Assembly (NCBI GenBank): GCA_023853785.1
Contig: JAJIRX010000865.1
Location: forward strand, 29,080 to 93,079
DNA: 64,000 bases
Source of the DNA: Psilocybe azurescens
Taxonomy: Eukaryota; Basidiomycota; Agaricomycetes; Agaricales; Agrocybaceae
Direction: 5' to 3'
Shown: piece after piece, positions 1 through 11,508 of the stretch
How the letters are laid out: the number at the start of each line of letters is the position of its first letter
How positions within the stretch are numbered: the stretch's first letter is position 1
Translations under genes and position numbers: made by a program
Notes under the pieces: generated by a model
What the model saw: the letters and a program-made list of their open reading frames with translations, nothing else
The model's database searches: none
Told to the model about the DNA's origin: nothing

Positions 1-1391
1 GTTGAAGGCACCGATTTGAGCCAGATATGGTTTGACCTCAAATCAGATGAAATCATCTCGCTTATGGACCAGCTTGCGAAGGTTGAGTCTACTATGATGT
101 CCATATCTTTCCCTGCTGGCGGTAGCATCTACTACACCAGAGACCTGAAGGAGCTGTCTGGGAACGAGGGCATCCCGCTGGAGGAGAACGAGGGCATCCT
201 ACTCGACGAGCAGATCAAGGGCATCTCACTCAAGGAGGGGAACAAGGGCGGTCTATTCGAGGAGGGCGGTGAGAGCATCTCGCTTGAGAAGGAGCGATTC
301 TGTATAGGCCCTGATGTGTCGGTACCGCTGTGGTATGGACGAAGGGAACAACTGGATGTATTTCGAGGACCATGTACATCTCACTTCTCCTATCTCTTCC
401 ACCTCTTCTTAACTAATCGACGACCGTAGATGAGGATGCCGAATCGGTGCTGGTCACGGGAGCCAAGAAAGAGCTCGCTTATCTCAACCAGTTTGGCTCA
501 CCGAGGGCACCTTACCAACGCTTCCGAAGGGAGTACTATAACTACGAGAAGCAGCCACCGTCATATCACGCCAAGAATCTTCGTCGTTATCTCTGTCTCG
601 CACCGTCGCTCGTGCCAGCCGATGACTCCCTCAACGCTTTCTGCATTCGTCACCCCGACCTCACGGACAGCAATCTTAAGGTTTTGACAGATTCCAGGGG
701 ATTGCAGATACTTAGCGTGCTGGACTGGCAGCACACTGCTGTCCTACCCCTCTTCCTCCACGCCGGTATGCCCAACGTCATCCAGAATGAAGAGGACGAG
801 GTCTCTCGAAGGATGGCCAAGCCTAAGCTACCGGATGACTTCAACAAGCTATCGGAAGAAAAGAAAGAATGGGAGATGGAGCTCCTCCGCCGTCGTCTTG
901 TTCACTATCATTACAACCTGAGCACAGCGACGCACAACAGGATTCATCACAAGGGTCTGGTCTATCCATTGAATAATTTCCGTCGCCGCATCTTCAATCA
1001 TGCAACTGCTATGTGGGATGGTGAGACGATCAAATTGCTGTATGCACTGATAGATATGACGCTTGGCTGGCCAAGTTTTGCAAAGGACGGAATGCCATGT
1101 CCGGTCGTGTTCACGGAGGACGAGAAAGCTGCGGCGGAGACGCTGTATCAGGGACTGGTGAATGCTGAAACAGGTGAGAGGATGCTGAGGGACAATGCCG
1201 GCTACGGTGAGGAGACCTGGGTGCCCGTCGCTTATTACGAGCAAGCCAAGGCATTCGGTCAGGAGATGAAGCGGAGGACATTGGAGGCATGTGCAGAGGA
1301 TGAAGAGACAACGGAGGAGGCGTACGCTGTGATCGAGGAAAACTGGCCCTTGGACGATATGGACGAAGAGGAGTTAGAGGAGTACAAGTAA
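1..1391 (+). CDS. APH/choline-kinase-fold phosphotransferase (fungal), 5' truncated
   Basis: The gene runs in from before base 1 and ends with TAA at 1389-1391. There is one intron at 374-429 (GTACAT...CGTAG, with an ACTAAT branch-like site); splicing restores a continuous frame from ...VFRGP into YEDAESVL. The exon-2 product has the Brenner-type catalytic motif HPDLTDSN (H-x-D-x4-N) and, about 23 residues later, DWQHT, the metal-binding Asp. These mark the aminoglycoside-phosphotransferase/protein-kinase-like fold. Fungi have many such proteins, including mitochondrial AIM9-like ones; the real substrate is unknown. The acidic C-terminus (MDEEELEEYK) and an insert with repeated NEG and GIxLxE motifs (about residues 50-95) are family-variable. 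The N-terminal ATP-binding lobe lies mostly outside the window. It stands alone, with no operon-like context. Fold assignment is firm; function is not. Confidence 0.82.
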
Positions 1392-2202
1392 GGAATGGAC
1401 CTGTATTCCCGTTCTGCGATATCATCTACCTGCTGTTGAATTCATCATCACTCAGGCTCTTTCGTAAGGACTGTCAACGGAAACTTCTTTCCATCCATCC
1501 ATTGTCGTCATCTCGTTCAGTAATCGGACTAAGATATGCATATCCCTTGGGGTTTTCGCTCTCTTTCTTTTTCTTTTTAAGTGGAAATGATGTATTTCTT
1601 GTTATTCGGAGCGTCGAATTTCGAATTCCTGTAGTATCTATCATGATGGATCTTGAGTTGGAAGAAATTTCGGGGAGCCAAGTTTATGTTCGGGGAGGCC
1701 AGAAAATGCTCGCGCATAGTAAATTCTGGTCAATAATAGTTTTGGGGTTTAAGATTCTTGCAAGAGTGTTTCCGCGCAGTCAAATATATTTTCGGGTGAC
1801 GGGGACAAACACATGTTCGCGCACCTCGAACATGAGCGCGGGAACATCTCAAATACTTTAAGGGAGCTCAAAAAACATTCCGCGCACTAAATCTCCGCAG
1901 ACATTTAAAAACACATTTCTCTAGGGTGATACGCCTGCCACAAAGCTTTTCTTTATCATTCCACTAATTACAACTGGGGTACCATTCCCCGGACGCCACT
2001 AGGCTGGGGGTAGGGAGGGAGGGGGCAAGAGGCCAAAAGAACAGAGGCAAGCGCATCTTGGCCTTTGCCACACTGTCAATACCATGCCCGCGCGGCTCTC
2101 AAGGAGGTCTATCTCTATTAGGTATATCTTATCATGCAACTAGTACCGGTATACTCACAACCCAGCCGCCTATACCTCGGGACCACAATGTGCTTCTCCG
2201 TC
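1392..2202. other. Intergenic, no gene seen
   Basis: This is the 3' flank of the phosphotransferase gene. Open frames here (for example 1436-1861 on the plus strand) have no recognisable domain and biased, non-protein-like composition. Nothing else was seen. Confidence 0.5.
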
Positions 2203-2484
2203 TTAATCAACCAAATTAACCGAAGAGAAGGCGGTTATGTTCGCCAATATACGAAAATAATGTGATAGTAGGGCTATTGATGAGATCCATGGTGGATCGA
2301 GTGTCGCGACCGCGATGTCCATGACTGCCTCGACGACTTCGAGAGGTAGGACCAAAGCATCACTAATCTGTGGGGTATCCGCGATATCAGTCATCGTTGA
2401 ATAGTGCTTAAGAGGAGTCGCAACCCTGTAAAGTGGTGGTGTTGCAAATAAGGAACGATCATCGTTCGGAACAAGCCGCTGCAT
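2203..2484 (-). pseudogene. F-box-like N-terminal remnant
   Basis: A 93-codon frame on the minus strand. Its second half, LPLEVVEAVMDIA followed by SIALLSHYFRILANITAF, matches the usual opening of basidiomycete F-box-like proteins (LPxE-x-IL/IID..., then a short helix with a conserved hydrophobic pattern). Such proteins normally continue for 300-500 residues with leucine-rich repeats. Here the frame stops straight after the F-box and no continuing exon was found between 2203 and 1900. It is therefore probably a truncated copy, although a missed downstream exon is possible. F-box proteins recruit substrates to SCF ubiquitin ligases; a protein this short could not be a complete adaptor. Confidence 0.4.
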
Positions 2485-3439
2485 CTATGCTAGCGTACAG
2501 ATAAACCCACACAAGACCCCATCTTCATCTCCAACGAGTCATTTGAGCCATACAGCTTCAATTTGCTGAAACCTCCTATCGTTGTTTCTAACAAATCAGA
2601 TGCACTATACATTATTTTCAACGCACCGTACACCGCAAGATATCTGCTTCAAAGCCGTGTTGCGAGACAGATAGCAAGCGAACGCACTCTTAAACCCCAT
2701 CTCACCTCATCTTCATCATTATCATCGAGCTTCAAGCTTCAAGCTCAAGAACCAACGCCAACACCAACGCCACGAAGCCAAACTAAAAAGCACAAAACAC
2801 AAAACACAGAAAAGATCATGCTACTTACATAAACATACACCCGTACGTATCTCAAAATTCGAAGGGTAAAATTGTACAAGTCTGTGTATGTTGTAGTATC
2901 AGTATCAGTATCAGTATGCTATACATACATACATCGGTGCATGTCGTCAACGGCCGTGATAAAGCGAACAAAGTATAAGATACAGTATATACAGAAAGAA
3001 AACACAAAAAGCAGAAAAAGCTCTATGTACAGTAATCCGGCGCCGTCGTTATGCCTGTAATTGTATCATGTATGCACATAAAACGGGGATCTGGAAAAGG
3101 AAGAGGGTCGTAACAGTTTAAATGGAAAGAAAGAAGTCATGGTCATGGTCATGGTCGTAAATCATGCAAGAGTGAAGCAGAAGAAAGTTCGTAAAACATC
3201 GTAACATCGTGAACGGGAACAGGGACAGTACAAAACAAAGTGAAAACAAACAGAAAAATTGTCGGTTGATCATGATAATCAGGGGGTATCAAGGTTCAGA
3301 TTCAGCTATACGACAACCAACGCCAATCAAAGTCCCAAGGAGCCCCAAGAGCAAAAGTCGGTCAAAAGAGAAATAGAACACTAAAGCCATGAAGATGTTG
3401 ATCTTCATATGATTCCCCTTTCCTCCCTCCCTCGCATAC
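2485..3439. other. Intergenic with short simple repeats
   Basis: No gene seen. There is a short tandem AGTATC run near 2897-2920 and CATGGT repeats near 3139-3155. Confidence 0.5.
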
Positions 3440-5862
3440 TCACAACTCAACTCCCACCCCACGACAGTCCTCCAACACGACGCCCCGCTCCGCGCACCTC
3501 TCTAGGACACCCGCCCAGAAACGACGTATGTTTCTGCTGCGTGCGCGTGCAAGTTGCGATTCTTGTTGCAAATGCGAAGCGGACGGAGAGGGAGAGGTCT
3601 TGGAGACATGGACATTTTTCTTCGACGAGGACGATGATGAGGGAGGGAAAAAGCCACCGGGGTATAGAGGACGCCCCCACTGTCGCAGGCGAAGACGCTG
3701 TAGAAAACACAGACGAAGCCAAAGCCGAAGCCGACACATCCACCTGCACCCGCCCTGTCCGGCGCATAACATCGCTCTCCCAGCTCATATCCCGCACACG
3801 CGCCAGGGACGGGAACGCATATGCGCTCAGCAAGCTGCCGAACTGCTCCGCGAGCATAAAGTACGGGTCATCTTCGCCCTCGTCCGCGTTATCTTCGTCA
3901 GCACCCCCACCCCCACCCCTCGTCCCCTCCGCCTGCTCTCCGCGTCCTCCGCATCCCCGCGCACCCTGCACTCCAGATCCCGCACCCCGATGAACACGAC
4001 ACCCGGGTGCATAGGCAGGAGGACGTGCGGCGCGATCCAGTCCGGACGCTGCCAGTTCCAAGCGGCGTCCGCGCTACAGATGAACTCGCGCAGGTGCGGG
4101 CACCACGCTGCGAGCGGGATCGCGGTGCTAAATGGTGTGCTGCCCGGGCTTGCTGAAACAGCGGTCGTTGCAGTGGGGCTGCCAGTACGTAGGGGGAGAA
4201 GGAGGAGGCGGCGGCGGATGCGTCACCCACGCCTCCTCAATATCGCCACTCGAATGCCCAAGCTCCAACTGTCTAATCTTGCTCCCGTGCACCTCGAAAA
4301 ACCTTCGAAACCCCGCCCCGGCGTACCCAAAGTCCGCAGAGATGACAGAGAGGTGCGTGAGGCGCGGCATGTCCCACGAGGAGAGCACGCTGAACGTTGC
4401 GTTGTCCAGGGTCACTTTCAGGGAGCGCAGAGACGGGAGGACGAGCGTGTATGTGAACCCGTCGATGGAGGGCTCGATAGCGAGTGATGGAGATGTGGAA
4501 CAAGGCAGATCGCTGAGAGCGGCTGAGGAACGGTATGTCCTAGTAGTGGTGTACCGCGCCGTGAGCTCCGTGAGCTTCATCGCACTCATGCCACGCTCAG
4601 CGGAGTCCGCACGCTCAACGTCCCCCTCTTCTCTCTCTCCACTCCGTATCCTGCTGCCCTTCCTCACCCACCTCGCCTGCCGCACCGACACCCCACGCCT
4701 CCCCTCCCAGTCCCCGCCCCACCACCCATCCCATACACCCCGCGTCCACTAACAACCACCTCCAAAACTCGAGCCCCTCCCCAACGCCACCCTTCGCACT
4801 CAGCCGCGGGCCCACAACATCCTCATAAATCGCACACCCGCATCAAAGTCCGAGCCGTCGTATTCATAGTTCGTCCACGTGAGATGCTTGAGCGGGCGCG
4901 CGAGGAGCGTGTGCAGGAGCGCGTCGGGCGTGAGGATATCGGAGGTGGTGGTATGCTGGTGGGCGACAGCGGAGGTGCTGGAAGATGACGATCCGACCGA
5001 GAACGGAACGACGGGCGACAGACTCAGCACAAGCGGGTGCATCGGCCTCCTAACGCTCCGATAATCTACATACGCCTCCAACCTTGGGCAGTGCTGTAAT
5101 ATCAGCAGGAGATCATGCGGAGAGCATTTCTCCATGCTCGCGGTCTCGATGTGCAGCCGCCGTATAAAGCGGCCGACGTTTTTGTTGTTGATTGATGACG
5201 ATGAGGGAGCGGCTGATGATGCCGACGACGACGACGTTGTCGTCGATGGAGGAGCACCTGTCCGCCCTCTCACCGTCCCGAACCATCCGAACCCTCTCCT
5301 CCTCGCTGCATTCCCACCCATCGAACTCGCCACCACCGAACTGTGCACCCCTAACCCGGCCCTTGCACCCGCCCCCAGCACCCCCCGCATCCCCGCCCAA
5401 CCGCCCCGCCAACATCCGGCCCTCCCGCCCCCGCCCAATCCACACCTCCTCATAGAGCACCTCCTGCCCGACCGCGTTCCACACCCTGCACACGCGCGTG
5501 AGACTCGCCTTGTATCTCAGAAGCGCGTTGTACTGCGCGAGGCGGGCGGGGAGGTGCGCGTGCGCGTGCGAGTGCGAGAGGAACGACACCGCCGTTTTGG
5601 TTTTTATTTTCGTTTTCGTATCTGAGCTTGTTTCGTATTCGTATTCGCTGTCATTGTCGTCAGCGAGAGTGGGGTGCGCGAAGGATCCTGATGATGATGA
5701 TGACGCCGATGCCGCCGCAGGCCCAAACCCGAAAACCGCAACACTCGCGTATCGCAGAATGATTACCCACAGCTCATACGGCAGCGAGGGCGTGAACACC
5801 CCGGGGACACGGGGGCGGATGGCCATGTCCTGGATGCTCTCTGTGCTTGGTTTCCGACGCAC
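3440..5862 (-). CDS. F-box/leucine-rich-repeat protein (several frame changes)
   Basis: A fungal F-box protein of roughly 700 residues on the minus strand. The start at 5862 leads into an F-box (LPYELWVIILRYAS, then LTRVCRVWNAVGQEVLYEEV). LRR-like blocks follow: RRLHIETAS/LLLILQHCPRLEAYVD near 5160-5040, LKVTLDNATFSVLSSWDMP and LSVISADFGYAGAGF near 4420-4290, then ICSADAAWNWQRPDW near 4080-4030 and RVRDMSWESDVMRR near 3800. It ends at 3440 with FWAGVLERCAERGVVLED. The frame changes at about 5213-5273, where a consensus 61-nt intron fits (GTGAGA...CAG); near 4815; near 4530-4675, where a GTGAGG donor is present; near 4121-4181, where a 61-nt intron fits; in a G-rich run near 3903-3915; and near 3530. 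Not all of these can be introns, so the copy is either frameshifted or affected by sequence errors. The likely role is substrate recognition for an SCF ubiquitin ligase; the target is unknown. Confidence 0.7.
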
Positions 5863-7108
5863 GCTGACGCTGGGGGCGTGCTGCTGTGCTGGAGCTGATT
5901 TTGCGCGGGTCCACGTCGGGTTTTATGGCAGGATTCGGGGTCGCGTGCGAGTTCGAGTTCGAGTTCGAGTGTTGTGGCTCGTGACGACGATCGCGTTCGG
6001 GTCGCAGCTGCAAATGCGAGAAAGATTCCGCGACGGATCGTACAGTCCTATATCACGAAAACAAAAAAAGTAGAATCAGTATCAAAATCAGTATCAGAAT
6101 CAGTGTCAGTGTCAGTATAAGAATAGCAGGATCAGAAATCAGTGGCAGATCAGAATGGCGGGTGCGTTAGGTTTATAAAAAGAAAGAGAGAGAATGATCG
6201 GTGATGATGAGTACAGTAAAGGAGAAGAGAAGAAAAACATAGCAAAATGCAAACGCAAACCCCTAAACCAAAAGGCTACGCGTACGCGTACGACCAGAGC
6301 CACGTACGCTCCCGCTGCCACCGCACAGGTACAGCGAAACACCAGGACACCCTCTCTCACGCACCCCCTCAGCCTAAACTAAACAAACCCTACTGCAAAA
6401 AAAGCAAAAGATGACGAAAAAGAAAGATTGATTGCGCCCATGCGGGCGCGCAGGAGAATAGATCACATATCCATCCAAAAAGCAGAAGAAACTAGGAACG
6501 AGAAAAAGAAACAAAAGGGCTGAGAGAAAAGGAATAGAAAAGAAGTAAAAATCCCGAAATAATGCTACAGTATGACGCAATGCTCAGATGGGAATTATGA
6601 CATGACGACACGAGAGCAGAGCAGAGCCGTAAAGTGGAAAGAATGAAAAACGAAAAAAAGAAAGAAAGATATTTGAGAATGCGAATGCGAATGCGCGTTC
6701 GATCACAACCCATACAACGCAAGACGCGTAAGCGACGTGACCCAACCATGTACGCTGCCGCTGCACAGCGAAGCAAGGTTTATCCTGGTTAGCCCAAAAA
6801 AAGGAAGGAAAAAGGAAAAAGAAACAAAAAAGAAGAGAGATGATGAAATGACGGAATGATGAAATGAAGATACGCCCGTGCAGCGTACCCAGGTGCTCCA
6901 AAAATAGAGAGATCGACATGAGAAAATGAAAAACCGAAAACCGAACCAACCAACATAAAAAGGTTCAAGTCGAAGTAGAAATCAGATCATAGCATGTTGC
7001 ATTGGATCGATGACGCAATGCTCGAATGGGAACATGACATACTTTAAGAGCGTAAATGGTCGGATAAGATAAAACTTAAAGTAGAATGGAGATGAAGACG
7101 AAAATGAT
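5863..7108. other. A-rich non-coding stretch with degenerate duplications
   Basis: Strongly A/G-biased on the plus strand, with simple runs (GTTCGA near 5950-5970, CAGTAT/CAGTGT near 6074-6118). Two blocks look like old duplicates: ATGACGCAATGCTC near 6573 and again near 7010, and a TGTACGCTGCCGCTGCACAG-like block near 6748 resembling one near 6303. The small frames on both strands are composition artefacts. Confidence 0.5.
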
Positions 7109-7839
7109 TCACACGACACGACACGGAAAATAAATTAAACAAAATTCAGGGGCGGGAGAAGGTGAAGAGAAAGTCACCGGAACATAAAAACAAAATAAAA
7201 AAATTATCCCAGATAAGCAATAAACGTAAAACGGCGTAGCAGGAAGAACACGGGAGAAAAAAAATAAGAAAAAAAAAAAAAAAAAAGACAACATGATGCC
7301 GACGGACGATAAGCCGTGCGGGAAGAAACGGTGAAAGGGAGAACGAAGACACGAACGCCAACACCACCGACCGGATATAAACGGCAATTGGAATGGAAGA
7401 AGAAAAGAAGAGAAAACGGGATGTGCCAAGGGACGGAAACCATGACTCACATTTTCATACCCGGTACATCCCCCTCCCCCTCTCCCCCCTTGTTCTCCTT
7501 CTCCCTTCTCAGCACGGCTACGGATATCTACACGGGATAGACTACGGTGCTTTTCTAGGCTGCGGCGATGCACGGAAAGAAACCCGGGAGCGGGGACGGA
7601 GAGCATCCGGCGGCACATCTTCCGCTGCGCATGAGACTGTGGCGTTTTCGTTTCCGTCTGCGCTGCGGGTGCGGATGTATAGCCGATACGCGGCGTGGAA
7701 AGGATTGACGAACATAACTCTATGTGAGACCGAGACGGCGAGTGCTGCTGAGGTTGTGGGGCGTTGGAGGGCGCGACGGTATCTGCGTCCGAAGCAGCGC
7801 CACGATCTAGCGTACGGGAGTATAACAAAACATGTTTAG
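7109..7839. other. Overlapping anonymous ORFs, coding status unclear
   Basis: Both strands carry a long frame (minus 7109-7828, 239 codons; plus 7393-7839, 148 codons). The minus frame is polar and Ser/Arg-rich in its first half and then becomes Phe/Leu-rich because it crosses a T-rich stretch that includes an 18-base A run at 7269-7286 on the plus strand. No domain, signal peptide or splice-supported structure was recognised. A 5' exon or UTR is possible, but nothing here is convincing. Confidence 0.25.
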
Positions 7840-9980
7840 ATCAAAGGAACGAAATGTAAGGAGCCCTCACTCGCCTGTTGTAAGAATGTCGAGACCTGGC
7901 GTGTGTGCGGGTATCATTATAGGCGTTGGCGAGGAGAGCGACATTAGGGTGCTTAAAAGACAGACAGATAGCAGTGTCGATGTTGATGGTGAAGGAAATG
8001 CGATGCAATGCGATGTGAGTCACCCCAAATCGTTGTATGCGTGCGCAAATACACGTTTTAGGCGGTCGTTGCCTATTCCTATCCTTGTGTGGTGCTCGTT
8101 CGTCGTTCGTCGTGGGTTACGCCGTTCGCCGTTTACTGAAGACGTATGCAGCCTTGTAACAACTAGAGCGGGGGTATCAACCACGATCTCGTTGAGAGGA
8201 GAGAAGGAAGGAAAGCAAGACAACGGGCAGAACGATGAAATGGAACGGGCAACGAAGTGGAATGGAATGGAGAAGCGACTCACAGAATGAACGGTGGGTA
8301 CACACAATCACAATCACGCCTAACGCCTACCGTAACATTAACCTTAACCCTATCGCGCACGCCAAGTCCAACCTTGCCTTCGAATTCTCTTCCAGTCAGC
8401 CAACAGTGAGCTAGAGGCTAGTGACTTTTCACAAGCTCGACATTCCGGGACAGTTATTTCCGCTCGAACATCCAGAACACGTTCATGTTGTCCAAATGAT
8501 CATGCGACATTTCGGCGACATTAACTCCGAAGCACTCGCAAAGCACTCAAACAGCGCGCGGATTCCAGCCAAGGTGCTAGCACACCCACGGAAAGAACGG
8601 GCTAAGAGCGAGTTCAGCTCACGCTCAGCCACTGGAATTGCAATTCACTCGAATACAAGGGAAGCTTTACTTTACAGCAAGATGTGCATGCTTACACGCT
8701 GCACGCCCGGCGGCCGGCCTTCTTTCTTTTCTTAACTTCTTCCTTCGAACACCTTTCAGATTTCTAGATTGAGTATTTTTGTACCAGCGCAACGGACATA
8801 AAACGTCCGTCATAACTCGTTACACACTCACGCACTCGCAGGGCGCCTACAAACCACCCTGCTTCTAGAGTAGATGCGGAAGGAAAAATGACATATCCCA
8901 GTGTAATTGAACCATACGGGATTCGAGGGGCTTTTATGCTCCGCGTGGATCGGTGGTGGAGTGGTTCTTGTAAGTCTATATACTCTACGAAGATCGATAT
9001 CGATCATCAATTTTGTTGGTTACACAAATAGTGCGCACCAAATTGCCCCCTCCTCCATCATCAAATACCAAATATGCGTCGCGTTCGAATCCCGAATCCC
9101 GAGTGCTGCCCGCCTGTGAACCCGAAGCTTCAGTGAAGGCCCCCACACTGACTGCATAAATGTTTACGTCCGGCCAATTAATTGCACACGTCATCAAACA
9201 AGCTAGTAGCACCACAACACACAGTCTTCAACCTACTTCTAAGCCAATTTAACTTCGACTTCGACATGCTATTAATTAAAAGCAGCCGCCAGGTCGGCGG
9301 CCACCTCTCATCGGTTCGACGTGTCGTATGTACGTGCGGTCTCAGCAGGCGTTCACGTCCGTGCTTTGTACCGTTCTTATACGCGTGCTTCAATCCACAA
9401 CGTCCGAGTGTCTGAGTATCATAATCAGGCAGTCAAGGCAGTCATTCAAGCGCGCAGCCAGTATCGGAAATAAACTCGTGCGGTGCTCTGCGGCAATGCA
9501 ATACGATACAGCGTTAAATAAAAGCTATACGCCTGCCGGGAGTCAGTGTCCGGCTCAATTGCAGCTCAATTCATTTCCGAAATACATAATACTATACAGC
9601 ATTAACAATATTCTTTCTTGTCTGCACGATTGGAATTCCTTCAAGGCGTGCTGCGTCAGGTATTAGTAACTCCCCGGCCGGGAGACAGGCGATAATACTG
9701 ACCGCTTGCTCATTCATCTGAGTCGGAAATTTTAACAATAATGCCCATAGCCATCGCACACACCACTCGCAGTGCCTCTGTCCCCGAATAAGCACAACAT
9801 GCCGTGCCACCTTATATATTACGAGTATCACAAGCGCTCACGCCACCACGGCTGGTCGATTATCAGCGGCCACTGACCAGCTGAGCTGGTAAAGGTGCGG
9901 CGATTTGCAGCGGAAATCTCACGCTTGCAGCTCCGCTGCCACTGCCACTGCTACTGCCACACAACTTTGTACTTTACTAA
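7840..9980. other. Intergenic, no gene seen
   Basis: Short frames only, with no recognisable domain and no repeated structure that could be verified by eye. Confidence 0.45.
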
Positions 9981-9982
9981 TA

Positions 9983-10006
9983 CAGTTGACTCCCTCGTAA
10001 CCCATA
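9983..10006 (+). repeat. Left terminal inverted repeat of the pogo-like element
   Basis: It pairs with 10701-10724 in inverted orientation with two mismatches and abuts a TA dinucleotide. Confidence 0.75.
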
Positions 10007-10251
10007 GCCCAGATAACCCATACTCCCTAATACCCCATACATTTTTCGGACCACCGAGTTGGTTCGCAGGGAAATGCAAACCATAACCCATACAACCGCA
10101 ATAACCCATAACCCATACCCCTCCTGGAGCAAAACCCATAGGTATGGGTGCTAGATTATTGTTGACCCTGAGCTACATAGCGATCTAAATTAATCGAGTG
10201 GGCACAGATCACAGTGATGTGACCATGTGCGGCTAGTGGCCGCTCAGGATA

Positions 10252-10551
10252 TTGAAAATGAACCATTTATTACATTTTACTGTGAACCAACAAACTTTTA
10301 CCACGGCTCCAAAACCTCTTGATATTCTTAAAACAGGTCTCAACAAATTTTTGAACAAAATCAAGACTCAGAAAGATGCATTAACCTCAAAACTGTCATG
10401 CAGAGAAAGTATTTCATCTGCCAATGAGAGTTGGTTGGACCATGAAGCAAACACTGTCAAGGAGGAATATATTTTGCATGGCCTCAAAAAGCCTCAGGCT
10501 ATGAAAGGGAGCTCGAAAGGCCTAAAAAAAAAAATGAAAAGGCAATTATGA
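10252..10551 (+). pseudogene. Pogo-type transposase C-terminal remnant
   Basis: A 99-codon frame inside the pogo-like element. The stretch SANESWLDHEANTVKEEYIL resembles the charged tail of fungal DDE-superfamily (pogo/jerky-like) transposases, where a helix ending in WLD/E-x-EA precedes a basic C-terminus; here the tail is KGLKKKMKRQL. The DDE catalytic core and the HTH DNA-binding domains are missing, so it cannot be an active enzyme. The match is to the family pattern only; no alignment could be run. Confidence 0.45.
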
Positions 10552-10700
10552 AAAAGCTAAGGGAATGGGCAGGAGACTTAATGAAGGTTCTAAATATGGT
10601 ACATAGTCTATATTTTTTGAAAATTTTGAATAATATTTTCGTCCCCTCCTCAAAGCCCATACTCCCTGATAACCCATACTCTGGGCAGTCCACCGAGAGG

Positions 10701-10724
10701 TATGGGTTATGAGGGAGTCGACTG
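10701..10724 (-). repeat. Right terminal inverted repeat of the pogo-like element
   Basis: Inverted partner of 9983-10006, followed by the TA target duplication. Confidence 0.75.
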
Positions 10725-10726
10725 TA

Positions 10727-11245
10727 AATAAAGGTTGCAAAAGAGTCGTTTAAAATCCAATGTTGCTGATGCATGCATGCATGTAATAAACCATCTTTGA
10801 CTGCGAGGGGAATGACATCGGTCCTTTGCTATGTCCCCTTTATACACGGCCGGCCGCGGCGTACGATCTCATTATCCTATATATTTTAAGTATTCAATAG
10901 AACGCAGTTTGAAAGACAACCACGCCGGTCTTTGGAGAGTCAAGTCATTGAAAATCTTTGTTATCTACATAAAGAAGACCTGAGGGGCGACAAAGGCGTG
11001 TTACTATATCTCTTTATTTCACTGTTATTTCCTTCGCAATAGAAATTTGGTGGATTATCTCAGTCTCAATGGATGATTTACATGCGATTTATCTATCGCT
11101 TCTTTTTCCTCTCTGTTTGTCGGCTGGACTCTCTGTATGTCGAATCAAGGGAAGAAAAGCTTGAAGGAGAACGTATAAACGGTGTCGCCAACCACCGCCA
11201 GTTTCCCCCTCCAATTCAACTTCAAGCTTCATACTTTATATCGCA
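10727..11245. other. Intergenic, no gene seen
   Basis: A short ATGCATGCATGCATG run lies near 10770-10784. Otherwise AT-rich and unremarkable. Confidence 0.4.
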
Positions 11246-11508
11246 ATGAACAAAGGTGAGCCGCTAATACTGCAACGTAGACATCCACTAGTTAACATCG
11301 CCTCTCACATCTCCAGATATATCATTCTTCATCGACCCCGTAATCGTCACCCTCGCCCATGGCTGCCTAGCATCAAACCTCGCATCCCAACTTTCCAGAA
11401 GATTTACGCCAATTACGGCTTGTGAGTCTACCTACATATTTTTCTACCAACCATCCATTTCATGCTAACAAAATTACGGATCTGATGTGCACAGTGCCGG
11501 CACTATAA
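11246..11508 (+). CDS. Possible 42-residue three-exon micro-gene
   Basis: The proposed exons are 11246-11255, 11317-11421 and 11495-11508. Both introns have consensus ends (GTGAGC...CTCCAG; GTGAGT...GCACAG), and the second has a perfect CTAAC branch site at 11465-11469. The joined frame is 129 nt, divisible by three: MNKDISFFIDPVIV, then a Ser/Ala/Leu-rich middle, ending in PITALPAL. The splice signals are good for such a short product, but nothing identifies it and it has no signal peptide or CAAX box. It may be the 5' end of a decayed larger gene. Confidence 0.3.

Larger units (their letters stand above)
9983..10724. mobile_element. 742-bp pogo/Tc1-mariner-like deletion derivative
   Basis: The ends are inverted repeats: CAGTTGACTCCCTCGTAACC... 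on the left and, read from the other end, CAGTCGACTCCCTCATAACC... on the right, about 24 bp with two mismatches. Each end is flanked by TA (9981-9982 and 10725-10726), the target duplication of the Tc1/mariner superfamily. CAGT termini fit the pogo/Tigger branch. Inside each end are further degenerate copies of TAACCCATACTCCCT. The interior keeps only a 99-codon frame resembling the C-terminus of a pogo-type transposase, so the element is non-autonomous and probably arose by internal deletion. Confidence 0.72.

Noticed and set aside
1436..1861. 141-codon plus-strand ORF after the phosphotransferase gene
   Set aside because: No domain, no splice support, and it lies in the expected 3' flank.
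3528..4487. 319-codon plus-strand ORF
   Set aside because: It is a shadow of the F-box/LRR gene on the minus strand, whose conserved blocks account for this DNA.
7109..7828. 239-codon minus-strand ORF as a membrane protein
   Set aside because: The apparent hydrophobic part is the translation of a T-rich tract (an 18-base A run on the plus strand), not membrane helices with normal composition.
9983..10724. TAACCCATA clusters resembling telomere repeats
   Set aside because: They are irregular, carry the wrong unit (not TTAGGG) and fall within the inverted ends of a transposon with TA duplications.
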